Shown here piece after piece: positions 24,201 through 34,809 of a DNA stretch of 64,000 nucleotides. The DNA lies in assembly GCF_003711515.1 (NCBI RefSeq), contig NW_021167080.1, positions 655,200 to 719,199 on the forward strand, given 5' to 3'. Position 1 is the stretch's first letter; the number at the start of each line of letters is the position of its first letter. Origin of the DNA: Sodiomyces alkalinus F11 (taxonomy: Eukaryota > Ascomycota > Sordariomycetes > Glomerellales > Plectosphaerellaceae). The translations under genes were made by a program, and so were the position numbers. The notes below the pieces were generated by a model. That model was not told where the DNA came from and searched no databases. It worked only from the letters and a program-made list of their open reading frames with translations.

Positions 24201-25560
24201 GGGGGTAAAAGGTAAGGGTTTATAGGGGCTAGAAAATAATATTAAAGGCGAGGAACCGTATAATATTATTATCCTAAATAAGCGTAAAAAGGGCGGTACG
24301 CGATCTAAGGAGGATATTCTATAACCCTAAAAGGTATCCCTTCTATTTTCTCTTTTTCTCGGGCGGTTCGGGGACTATTATCGTATCTAATAACGCCGTA
24401 AAAACGCTATACTCCCTCTCTGCCTTATATTTCTTAAGTTAGCTAAGGTCGAATCCCTTTACCCTATTAGTATATACCTCCTTAATCCGCGCCCTTTCTT
24501 TTACTTTACTTAGGTATTTATCGTCGAACGCCGTATACGGCCCCTTATAAGCGGCGTAGCGCTTTTTCTTCGGGTCTATCTTAGCTTTATACGCCGCGAA
24601 GCCCCCTTAATACGCTAACTCTACGCCGCCGTCATACCCGTATAGCGCTTTTATTGCCTAGCACTAACCTGCTTTATATCTAAAGTTAAGGTATTTAAAG
24701 CACTATTATATAAAGATCTCGGGGTTATAGGGTTTATTATTATAGTATCCGTACTTAAGAAAGACTCCCTCCTTTACTAATCGCTCCGCGTCCTTAGAGT
24801 AGGCGACCTTAATAATTAGTAGCGTTATCCGCGCTACGTTATCCCTAGATTTCCTAGCCTTAATCCGGGTAATCGGTATATTATTTTATAGCTAAAGTTC
24901 TTATAGCGCTATATCGGGGTCGTAAGATAATAGCTACGCTATCGGTATTCCTCTTACTATAACTTAGTATATTTTCTCGTGGATTATAGCTCCTATACCG
25001 AATACGCCTTTAACCTAGTAATTCGCGTTCGCTATCCACTATTTATTCCTATACTTAAATATAATAATTATATTACTATTTAGAAGTTATCGCGCGGCTA
25101 TTATATCTACGCGGCGAGTAACTTAATTAACTGCTTTAGTAATCTCTTATAGGGTTTAGCTTTTAAGGTTAGTCTTAGCGTCTAGGTATCGGACTATTAG
25201 TTCTTAGGCGTATCGGGTAGGTATAACCTTTACCGGTACTATCTTAATACGTTAGCGCTACGCGGGCGTACTTCCTACTACCTAGGCGTAGGTCTTAGGT
25301 CCTATTACTCTAAGTAATTCTATTAGTATACCCTCAATCGCTTATTAGATTATGTCGGTAAGCCCTTTAGTCGTAAGGGGAGGTATATCGCCACCGGGTT
25401 ATTAGCGTAACGGCTTCCTTATAATAGTCTTATAGTACTACGTTTAAAGGATCTTCTATACCAGCTTTAGGGCCTTATCGGAGCTTACCCTATTAGCTAG
25501 TAGTCCGGAAAATTAGATATATAGTTTATATAGTACGCCTTCGGTACGCCCGCTTAGTAC
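21270..25560 (-). pseudogene. LINE copy 1 gag and pol remnants (broken)
   Basis: Reading leftward on the - strand: gag (about 24300-25500), apurinic-like endonuclease (about 23450-24250), RT (about 21650-22950) and C-terminal domain (about 20850-21650). Assignment is by alignment to the better-read copy 2, whose motifs are given there. RT catalytic region: a GFTDNSNII-like string, with the second Asp of the FxDD box now Asn. Confidence 0.7.
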
Positions 25561-25832
25561 CTAGGAACTTTAGAGCTTTCCCGGGACTATACGCCCCGGG
25601 TGAATTCTAGTCGTCGTATTCTAGGCGCTTTATAATAGTATACCGGTATCGCGTTCGGTTAGCCCTATAGGCCGCCCTATAGTATATAACTCACCGCGCC
25701 CTTTACGGTCTCGCTACGATATCGGTCTCCGGTGCTTTTAAGGGCGTAAAGTCCGAATCCGATATCAGAATTAATTTTATCGATAATACGGCACCTTAGA
25801 GTTATTTTCGACTTAATAATACTCGTTTTCGA

Positions 25833-25926
25833 TTTACTTATATTAAATCTATATATATAATATATATACCGATATTATAAATAATTTAGGTTTAAATAAC
25901 CTTATAAACCTCGGTATAAATAATAA

Positions 25927-25965
<39 letters not shown>

Positions 25966-25966
25966 A
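25833..25966. repeat. LINE/Copia junction with hairpin and (AAT)n
   Basis: Between the LINE 5' end and the resumed Copia frame lie an AT-rich imperfect inverted repeat (about 25868-25917, taccgatattataa against ttataaacctcggta) and an (AAT)n microsatellite (about 25917-25966). It may be an untemplated or slipped insertion-site sequence. No clean target duplication was found. Confidence 0.6.
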
Positions 25967-26275
25967 GAACTATAGATTCCTACTATATTAATAGATAGCG
26001 AGAGCGCTAAGAAACTCGCTGAAAACCCCGAGTTTTATAAACGGGTAAAGTATATCGACCGGCAGTATCACTACTATAGGTAATAGTTAAACGATAATAA
26101 AATTAAAATCATTTATATAAATACTAAATATAATATAGCCGATATAATAACTAAAGGTCTATCTAAAGACGTTTCTAATACCCTTTATGGTTATATAGAG
26201 CTCGGCTATAAAGAAGACACGTTGCCTCATTATAGTTTACCGCCTTATAAAGAAATTTTGGAATTAAAATATTAA
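25967..26275 (+). pseudogene. Copia pol C-terminal end after the LINE
   Basis: The frame resumes as IPTILIDSESAKKLAENPEF, then KRVKYIDRQYHYYR and YNIADIITKGLSKD. These match the Copia RNase H end (N-PVFHKRTKHIDV-YHFIR, ADILTKGL). With 15600-18990 it forms one pol gene. The stretch is nearly stop-free apart from two stops after YHYYR. Confidence 0.85.
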
Positions 26276-26527
26276 GGGGTAATATAACTAGGCTTTTTAC
26301 CTACGGGTTGTCCTAGAATACTATATCTAGGGTTTTACCTTCGGGCTTTTCCTAGAATAACATAAAACAATAAATAATTAAGCGTCTTAAATATTTTCGC
26401 TTAATAAGAGATTTTTTATTACTTTTCCTCTTATATTTAGTCCTAGCTCGTTACTAGGACTATTACGATATACCTATAACCAAAATAATATACTCTGCTA
26501 AGCTTATCCTCGTATAACGAGAAACAG

Positions 26528-26539
26528 CTTACGGGGGGG
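26528..26539 (+). other. Polypurine tract of the Copia element
   Basis: The G-rich run cttacggggggg lies directly before the 3' LTR start at 26540, in the position of the plus-strand primer. It is short and has pyrimidines upstream. Confidence 0.55.
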
Positions 26540-26935
26540 TGTTAATATTATTATTAGATAATATCTAAGTATATTTAATAATTATATATAAGCCTCTAGC
26601 TTAGTACCAGAGCTCTACTATAATATAGCTATGCTTATCTTGTACTTAGATATATCCTCGATTTATATACGAGATTACCTTATATATTAAATATCTAATA
26701 GTCTACTATCGAGGATAGTATTATATTATGGTGTGACGTAATAGACTATATCGTACAACCACGACTTTGCCACCTCCGTTTGGGTTTAATATAATGCCCC
26801 GAATCTCAGAATCCATTCTTCTTTTTCCTTATACAAGTCACATACTACGAAGGAATCCATACTTCTTCGTTCGCAACAATCCGAGTCTTACAATATTAAT
26901 TCCATTTTTATCTATTTCTATCGTAATTATCAAAA
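26540..26935 (+). repeat. 3' LTR of the Copia element
   Basis: 396 bp, mate of 13239-13634. It is followed by target copy tttac (26936-26940), after which the long LTR resumes. A 60-codon open frame inside it (26767-26949) is an accident of the LTR sequence. Confidence 0.9.
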
Positions 26936-26940
26936 TTTAC

Positions 26941-27222
26941 TATTACTAGATAGATCTTTTTAGATTAAACAGGTACGTCTCATGGTTATTATCCCTTAGC
27001 TATATAATAGCGATACTACGATACTAACCTATTAATTCCTAGTATATTTATTATAATATAGGCCCTTTTAGGTCGTGGATATAACTCTTATAGATATTAT
27101 CCTTTCGTTATACTATTAAGATAATACTATATTAACGACCGGTTAGTCTATAATATATCTACTATTATTAAACCGATAACTTAAATATATCTTATCGTTC
27201 CTTTCTGAGTATATCCGTTGTA
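26941..27222 (+). repeat. Right piece of the split long LTR
   Basis: It aligns with the 3' portion of the solo LTR 50174-51084 (shared tagctatataatagcgat, ggtcgtggatataa and aaccgataa...cttatcgt). It ends atatccgttgta where the intact copy has gtatgtccgtgaca. Reassembled without insertions the copy is about 850 bp, shorter than 911 because it has fewer 108-bp subunits. Confidence 0.7.
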
Positions 27223-27719
27223 TAATACCCCTCTGCGAAGCGCCTATCCTTAGGCGGCTATTAATTAAAGAGGCAGGCTAGTGACTATAGTAGGTAAAAA
27301 GTTCTTTTAGAAGCTATATAGTATTTAGTTAACAAATAATTATTCACGAATAATAGTATTCCTTTAGAGATAACAACCTATCGTGGGTTAGTAGTTATTC
27401 TGTTATAAAGTAACTAAAAGTTATCTCGTTTAAATTCCTTTATTAATTTCCTCTCTTAACTAAGAGTATTATTTATCTCTTAAAGTCTTACGGGGCTTTA
27501 TCCGTTAGATATTCTATAAATAATATCCTTTTAGTAACTATTATATAGATCGTTAACACCTTAGCCCCTTTTATTCTATAAATATCCTAACTCGGGCAGG
27601 TAGGTGCTTTTACCTATTATTTAATAAGATAAAATAGAAGGCACGGCGGCCTTATAGGCTATAGATATTATATTATACCTTTTAAAATCTTATAATTCTC
27701 TTTCTATTCTTCTTAAGCT
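27223..27719. other. Unassigned RIP-mutated sequence
   Basis: About 500 bp of AT-biased DNA with no recognisable frame, LTR or tandem repeat. It might be the continuation of the Gypsy remnant that the long LTR entered, but its translation did not match. Confidence 0.4.
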
Positions 27720-29465
27720 ATTATAATAACCTTAGTTTTAGGTTATAGTAGGTAAGTTAAATCCCGGCTCTAATACTATTTTTATTATTATCGATTTTAC
27801 TCCGCTATCCTTACTAATCTATAGGAGCCTTCCTGGGCTATACGGTCCTGCTCGAGTAGCTATAGAGGGGAAAACCCGGGTAAAACCCGGGGAAAACCTC
27901 TATATACTTCCTTAGATAGAGAGGTGCCGCTACGGGGCCGATATAGCCCCGGTTCTTCCCTATTACGTATCTGGATCCTACCTCTAGGCTAATAGCTAAT
28001 AGGAAGTATAGTAGGCTAGTAGTTAGGTAAGTTAGCCTAAGCTAATCTTTATCGGTAGAGCGGGAGCTAAGGGGGTGCTACCGCGCTTCCGCTATACGGC
28101 GGCTACGGCTCTTTAGCCTTAGTCTCCCTATATCCCTTAAGGGTCGTGCCTTATATTCCTTCCGTTCGGGTATTAAAGATAGTAAGGAGGTAAGCGCCTC
28201 CTGCCTCCCCTAAGTAGGTTCCTGCTATATCCGGTAGCAGGTAAGGGGAATAAGACCTTCCCTATTATAAAAATTAGATAGTTAATATCCCCTAAGGCCT
28301 TTATATTGTAATCCTCCTTCTTCTTCATATAACGCTAATAAGTTTATTATAGGTTTTCCTCCTAATCTATTCCCGCTTATAGTCTTATAGCTTTATCGTT
28401 ATGACTTATACTAACTAGTAAACCTTTTTAGTTCTCTTATCGTATTCCTATTATAATTTTACTATAAGTGTCTCGCGGGTAGCGTTATAGTGGCGTAGTG
28501 GCGTGGGGTTAACTATATAGTATAGTATCAATCGATATATATATATAAGTAATTAGTAGTAGTAGCTTAATATAAGTTCTCTTCGTGACGTAGTAGTGCC
28601 TTTATAGTAGCGTGCTAATAATCGTAGATATCTTCTCTTAGTAATAACGCTAATACTAATAATAATCGTAACCGTTATAAGAAGGGCTTAATCCGGGTTA
28701 TACCGTATATAAGCCCTAGTAGTATCGGTACGGTGCCGTAATAGCTAACGTAGGGCAGTTATATACGTTATAGTAAGCGCTTAGGTATATACCTAGATAA
28801 CATAGAGGCTTACTCTAATAATATAGGAACTAGTATGGCCTATTTTTAATATACTATTAGCCGGCGTCTATATACGGAAATAAGTCGTGCCGGTGCTATC
28901 GTAGTATTATAAGTATATCGTAATAGCGTATTCTAATCGTCTTAATAGATCCCCTCCGCTATTAAAAAGCAGTAATAGCGTCTTATAAATCTCTATAACG
29001 CGTATATAGCAGTAAAGACCGCTAGTAGCGATAGTATCGCTACTATAAGTATCCCCCTTTAGTGCTATAATAATCCTCTTACTAATAAGCTATAGGCTAA
29101 GGAGCGCTTAGGGATAGTATCCTAGTCTTTTAGCCTGGCCCTAAACCGGGTATTACCTTCCGGTTATGGCCGCGGCGGTACCGAGCTAATGGAGTTATAG
29201 GAGTTATCTCGCTAGATACAGTGTTAGGAAAGTAAGACGGACCTAATCTTAGAGTACCTTATAAGTGACCTCCTTTCGGCCTTATTATGGCCCTTAGCGG
29301 CGGTAATTAGCTAACTAGCCCTTATAGGGCCTTAAGTGTATTAAGAGTAGTATTAGCGTTATTAAGAGCGATAAGAACGATAATAATTAATAACGCCCTA
29401 TTAGTGCTAAACTAATACCGCTAGGGTCCTAGCGTATAGGACCTATATTAATAATTAACTAGTTC
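27720..29465 (+). mobile_element. LINE family F, inverted 5' arm
   Basis: This 1.75-kb segment matches the reverse complement of 31560-33290 in a collinear way. Shared blocks: ggccgatatagccccggtt (27936 against 33065), acgttatagtaagcgc (28766 against 32263), ggctaaggagcgc (29095 against 31926) and gcggtacc/gcggcatc (29173 against 31855). It is thus a 5' part of the same LINE as the - strand copy, in opposite orientation, joined at about 29465 to that copy's 3' end. No intact frame. Confidence 0.7.
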
Positions 29466-32400
29466 GCTATACCGTTCTATCCCCGTTCCGGTCTCGCTTC
29501 AGTACTATCGCTATTTTCGTCGGCCTTTATAACTTTAAGGGTACGGCGAAAGTCCTTAAGCCTCTTCCGTTATAGGAACCACCTTATAACTGCCCCTGCC
29601 TCGGTATCGTATTTTAGTGCGTTATATAAATCTCCTTTAGTTATAAGTAGCCTCCCTATAGTACCGAAAAGGTCCTTATAGTCCTCCTCGGTTACCTCCT
29701 AATACTAGAGTACTATATACTCTGCTATTTCCGCCCCTCCGTCCCCGTAAAGGTACTACGGTAATAGGAAGCCCGGTACCTTTACTTTAGCTAGGAATAG
29801 TCGTAAGCCTAGTTTGTCTAATCTAATTTAGGTAAGTACGGAGCTTTATAGCTTAAGGAGTCCTCTATATTTCCGGAGGGAGTATTATATCAGGGGGCGG
29901 CTTAGTACCGTTACGGTATAGGTATAGGGCCGCTATACTTCCGCCTAGGCTTAACCCTATTCCCTTATAATAGCCTTTTACGAGGGCGAGGTTCCGGCTT
30001 AGGTTATTAGGGCGGTAAGCTATACTATCCACGCGAGGGCGGCGTAAGTCCTATAATACCGATTCGGTATTATTAGGGCTCTTACCGCGGCGTATACTCC
30101 CGCTAATATCTTATCTTTAGTCCTTTCTTCTTATATCTAAAGGATCTTTTAGGCGCTTAGGCTTAAGAGGTAAAGGTTAAGAGAGGGGATAAAGGTCTCT
30201 TTTTCGAGGACCCTAACTAGCGTAGCCTTATAGGTACCGGCTACTAATCAGAGGTATCGGTTCTATACCGCTATAAGTGCCGCTACGGGGCTATACCGGG
30301 GGCCGGCCCTTATCTTATAAATAGCTAAAGCGTAATAGGTAACTACTAGTCTTATTACTATGAGGTATAGCCTTTTTACGTCTACGAAGCTATACCCCTA
30401 TACTACCACGCTAAGCCTTAAAAGGGCGTATATTTAGGTAGCTAGTTAGCTTTTTACCTTTTTTACGTATCGCCTAAAATCGAGTTTCCTATTGAGCTAA
30501 ACGCCTAAAAGCCGTATCGCCTCTATTACCGGCACCGAGTAGCGTTAAGGGGGAGCGGGGTAAGGGAGGGTTAGCGTGATTTCGTAAAGGGGATATAAAC
30601 GTATTTAGTTAGTTCGAATTATAGTCCGCTTATTATCTCTTAGTCTAGGTAAGCATGCTACGCGGCGGCGAGGTAATACTATATCTATACCTCCGTTCTA
30701 CTAAAAGCGATAATATTCGTATTATTAGTAAATTCTATTACTATCGTTTTAAGGACCCTTTTTAGCTCCTTATAAAGGGTAAAGATATAAAGAATAAAGA
30801 GGATAAGGGAGATCGGGGAGCCTTATAGTATACCTCTATAAAGGTACCGCGGGGGGGCCGTTTCGCTATTAAGTAATAGCCAGGCTATACGGCCTTAAAG
30901 GAAGCTATAAATTAGGGTAGTAAGCTATTGGGGGAATCCCTTCCTTTTAAGTATCTTAAGAAGGCGAGAGTAAAGGACCGTATTAAAGGCGCCTTTAATA
31001 TCTAGTTAGAGTATTAAAGCGGTGCTGCTATAGGCCTAGCTCGCCCTTATAGCCTCTGTAACTCTTTATACTACTATCTTTATACTCCGCCTAGTCCGGT
31101 TACCTATCTACCCGTCTAAGAGGAGCCGATACTCCTCCGTAATAGTAGCGATACGGTTAGCTACTATCCCCTTAAGGACTTTACCTATTATATTAAGGAG
31201 TAATATCGATTATTAGCCCTTTACTATCTTATAGTCGGCCGGCGGCCAACCTTCCTTCTTAAAGACTACTATAGTAGTGTAGCGGCACCTCTTCGGATAA
31301 TAGCCCTTTTCGAGGCACGCTATAAAGATAACACTTAGTCTTTAGTATAAGAGAGGTCTATATACTTTTAGGAGTCCTACTAGGAGCTTATCGGGTCCTA
31401 GTACTACCTAGGGTTTAGTCCTTTTAAGGCGCCCCTATATATCCGCTATAGTAATATCGCGGCGGATATCCTATCTAGGGGGGAATTCCGCGCCTAAGAG
31501 TCTAAGGGCGGTAAGGAGGGGGGGTAGGACGCCTATAAAAACGCTATAATACCGTAGCGGGGTAGGAGGGATATAATAGTCCTTTTATAATTAAATAAGA
31601 GCCTTATAAGCTAGGGCCCTAGTAGCATTAAAGCGATTACTCCATATTATCTTCCTCCTTACTCCCCTTAAAAGTACTAACCCCGCTTTTAATATACTTA
31701 AGATCCTAGAATAATTAGCCAACTCGGCACTATACAGAGGCTGTAAAGGGACTTTATTAAGGCTACTTATATAATAATCTACTAGGATACCCGTTATACG
31801 CTAAACGTATCGAATTCGGTATAATACCTCCTATAACTCCTCCGATAAGATGCCGCCACGGCCGTGACTAGAAGGTATTACCTAAATGACGGCCTGTATA
31901 ACAGATAAAGCTATCGTCTTTAGGCGCTCCTTAGCCTATAGAATACCAGGCTATTAGCACGGTATTACCGAGATACCGAAACAGGACTACTCACCGTAGC
32001 GATACCTATACTACCGGCGGCCTTAGCTATTATATACGCCTAATAGACTTCTATAAAACGATATAACTGCTTTTTAGTAGCGGGAGGAGGACTTAGAGAC
32101 CTATTAAACCTACCCACCCCTATACCCTAATAGTATGCCTATAGTAAAGGGACGACTTATATCCTTATATAGATGCCGGCTATTAGTATACTAAAAGTAC
32201 ACGGTATCTATACCTATAGTATTAGAATAGGCTTTAACGTTATCAGGGAATATCCCTAGGCGCTTACTATAACGTAAATAACTACTATATATTAACCGCT
32301 ATAATACTACTCTAAGACTATAAGGGTATACATACGGTATAATATAGGTTATACCGTGTTCGTAATAGCGGCTACTATAACTTGGAGAAGGTATCTATGG

Positions 32401-33290
32401 CTATTAGTATACTACTACTAAGGCGCTACTATATTACTAAGATACTTATATCGTTTAGCTATTTAAGTTATTATTATTATATCTATTACTGCTATACTAC
32501 CTAGTTAACTCTATACTATTATAGTCCTACCTATAAACTATATACTAATTATACGGAAAATACGGAAAGTAAGGATAGAGAACTAGAAGATATCACTAGT
32601 TAGTTTAGCGCCGTGACGTTAAGCCTATAAGGTTATAAACGGAGGTATAGCGCGAGGAAAACCTATAGTAAGCTTTGAGGCGTTATAGGAAGATAAGAGG
32701 AAAAGGAAGCGGACCTTGCCGTTTATTAACTATCTACTACTTTTTACGGATATAGGTAAGCCTTACCCTTCCTATGTACCGCTGGATATAGAAGGCACCT
32801 ACCACCTAAAGGAGGCAGGAACGCCTACCTTACCTTTCTCTTTATTAAGTAAATAGAAAGGATAATAGTAATAGTCCCCGGGGACGTAAAAAGGCCGGAT
32901 ATAGCGTACCTCGGCCGCTATACGGCGGAGGCGCCGCGGCACCCTTATAGCCCCCGTCCCCTCGCTAATAACCGGCCTTAGCAAACCCGAACTATAGTCT
33001 GCTACCCTTCCTATTAGCTACTAGCGTAGAGGTATAATCTAGATACGCAGAAAAGATAAACCGGGGCTATATCGGCCCCGTAATAGCACTACTCTAAGTA
33101 AGGATATATATAGAGATTTTTCTCAGGACCCCGGGTTTTCCCCTTTATAGCTACCCGAGAAGGACCGTATAGTCTAAATTAGACTCCTATAGATTAGATA
33201 GGATAGCAGAGTAAGAATAATAATAGTAATAATAAAAAGCTAACTAGCTTACTAGATTCAACGCTATATAGGATAGGTATAGTAGTCTCT
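29466..33290 (-). mobile_element. LINE family F, main copy with RT
   Basis: A non-LTR element on the - strand, related to but distinct from the LINE at 19000 and 57158. The 5' end is near 33290 and the 3' end near 29466. On the - strand the RT reads GKVLKGIVANRIATITEEYR (about 31130-31200; family GK-LEKI-A-RI), then RSIK and a degenerate active-site string EFTNNTNIIAF near 30700, where the family has F-DDTN. Both catalytic Asp are Asn. It is RIP-mutated throughout. Confidence 0.72.
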
Positions 33291-34440
33291 GCTGCTAGGA
33301 GCCCGGATAATAGCAAGGACGTAACGACTAGGGTAAATGTTAGGTATAAAATAGATATGAGGTACGGGTTAATTTAAGACCTTTTAATGGCTACTTATAG
33401 GCTAGGGAGTATATCGTGTATAGGGGCGATATATATCCTTACCGCTTCCTATATATATTATAATACGCGTTCGTTAATCTTATTATATAAGGTCCTTACG
33501 ACCTGCCCTTAGCCTATTAGCGGGCTCGGGGCAAAGTAACTAGGACCTTATTCTATATAAGCGTCGAAGCTTATAGTCTTTATAAATTCGAATATATAAC
33601 GGCTTATTAAAAGTTATTCACGTATTAAGACCGAAAATATAGGTTATTCGAACTAAGGAAGGAAAAGAGGAAAGGAAAAGTCTGCGTGGTATATAAGCGG
33701 CTAAGTATAGGCTAGGTCGTATAGGCCTTACGAGGAGGTCTATACTTATTAGTCCCGGCTACTACGGGGGACTTTTCCGCTAGCTATAGCCTATAATATA
33801 ATATTAGAATAACGCTGTTTATCGTATCTTTCGGTTATACCGTAGCGCCGATATTATAGTGCCTCTATAATAGTATCCTAGGAGGGAGGCGATAGTTATA
33901 ATCGCTATCTTAGTAGTTTTATTTATTTTACTATTATTACGCGCCCGTGGCTAATAGGCGTGTCGTTTTTGTATTTACGGTTATTATAATCGTATATAGT
34001 TATATATAGAAGATAGGATTGTGGAAAAGAAAATTTATAGGTCTATAACCGAACTATAGTCGGCATAACCAGTTACTATAGTCGGAATAATGGCTCTCTT
34101 ACTATAAAAGAGATATTTATTAGCTTCTATGGTAATAAATGGAATAATAATATACCTTATATGCCCTAATCCTTTTAGGTGATAGGGCGGGGTATATACT
34201 ATATGTAATTAAGTATATACTACTACGGCTAGGCCTTCGAAGCTAGGGCACTTTACGGCGCGCGTAACTAATAAAATATATCTCGGAATATTATAACTAG
34301 TCTGCTATAGCTCTAGCTAGTATACGGATTTTACTTTAGTATTAACAGGTTTATATAAATAGACTGTTTAACTCGTTATAGGATTAGTCTTCTTAATAGA
34401 CTCGCGCTATAGCTTTAGGGCTATATACGCGTAGTAATAA
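33291..34440. other. Repeat-rich flank of the gene island, no gene seen
   Basis: AT-biased RIP-mutated DNA. Apart from the repeat at 33596-33795, nothing was recognised; there is a weakly AG-rich stretch near 34435-34455, at the border with normal composition. Confidence 0.5.
33596..33795 (+). repeat. Repeat E, copy 1 (inverted partner at 41147-41341)
   Basis: About 200 bp matching the reverse complement of 41147-41341: ataacggctt(a/g) at one end, a shared block gttattcgaa-taaggaagga, and tcccggctactac near the other end. The two copies lie on either side of the gene island in opposite orientation. Confidence 0.8.
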
Positions 34441-34489
34441 GAAGAAGAAAAAGAGGACTTACGGTCTCCCAGTCAGGCCCCAAGGGATT

Positions 34490-34505
34490 AAGGTATATAT
34501 ATACC
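34490..34505 (+). promoter_or_regulatory. TATA-like element and pyrimidine tract of the aminopeptidase gene
   Basis: An AT run gtatatatatac at 34493-34504, followed by a C/T-rich tract (ccccctccccctc), both common in fungal core promoters. It lies about 60 bp before the first in-frame ATG (34561) and about 310 bp before the preferred ATG (34810). Confidence 0.4.
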
Positions 34506-34515
34506 CCTCCCCCTC

Positions 34516-34554
34516 ATGTTCTACTCCGTAGATCGACTTAATGGATCGAAGTAG
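34516..34554 (+). other. Possible upstream ORF, 12 codons
   Basis: ATG at 34516 opens a 12-codon frame ending TAG at 34552-34554, just before the 34561 ATG. If transcription starts upstream of it, it could lower translation from 34561 and favour 34810. The transcript start is unknown. Confidence 0.3.
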
Positions 34555-34560
34555 TGTAGT

Positions 34561-34809
34561 ATGCGTCCTCGATCATTCCCTGCGGCGGTAATAAACTCAA
34601 TAAACTCAAGAGATAATCTCGCAGGCAGAGCCTCCACGTTCGTCTTTGATATAATACTCGGCCGCCCGCTAATCAACTCGATCTCTAGTCATAGTCGAAC
34701 ATACCACGCGACACGATACGGGCCAGTTCATACAGATTCCAGGAGACTGTTAAATATCCGCAAAGTCTGCACCTCTCAATCACCGCGGCGTCAGGACTCT
34801 GTACAGAAC
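34561..34809 (+). other. In-frame N-terminal extension, possible mitochondrial presequence
   Basis: An 83-codon open stretch continuous with exon 1 of the aminopeptidase. It starts MRPRSFPAAV, has about a dozen Arg and only about four acidic residues, and ends RRQDSVQN before the conserved start. This is the composition of a mitochondrial targeting sequence, and some fungal aminopeptidase P proteins are annotated with such extensions. It could equally be 5' leader. It would make the protein 700 residues. Confidence 0.4.

Larger units (their letters stand above)
19000..25832 (-). mobile_element. LINE copy 1, Tad-like non-LTR retrotransposon inside the Copia
   Basis: It is the inverted counterpart of the LINE at 57158-64000; long collinear blocks match from about 19057 to 25832. 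It is oriented on the - strand, with its 5' end at about 25832 (aacgagtat on the - strand, shared with the other copy). Endonuclease and RT motifs lie at the same spacing as in copy 2: the GDFN-type block near 23745-23765 and the degenerate FxDD block near 22113-22143. The 3' border is somewhere between 18990 and 19057. Every frame is broken by RIP-type changes. Confidence 0.85.
13239..26935 (+). mobile_element. Copia element split by a nested LINE
   Basis: A full-length Ty1/Copia retrotransposon on the + strand, about 6.9 kb without the LINE. It has 396-bp LTRs at 13239-13634 and 26540-26935, target duplication tttac (13234-13238 and 26936-26940), an initiator-tRNA half-molecule type primer site, gag with a zinc knuckle, then protease, integrase, RT and RNase H in Copia order, and a G-rich tract before the 3' LTR. 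Frames are broken by Trp/Gln-to-stop changes. The LINE at about 19000-25832 entered the end of RNase H. Confidence 0.92.

Noticed and set aside
1683..27222. Target duplication around the split long LTR
   Set aside because: gctaa before 1683 and taata after 27222 do not match; the right end may be eroded.
27223..27719. Continuation of the left-edge Gypsy RT after the long LTR
   Set aside because: The translation after 27222 does not give the expected RT segment in any frame I could read.
32799..32984. 61-codon - strand frame in LINE family F
   Set aside because: Lies in the 5' arm of the LINE; no motif and no counterpart open frame in the other arm.
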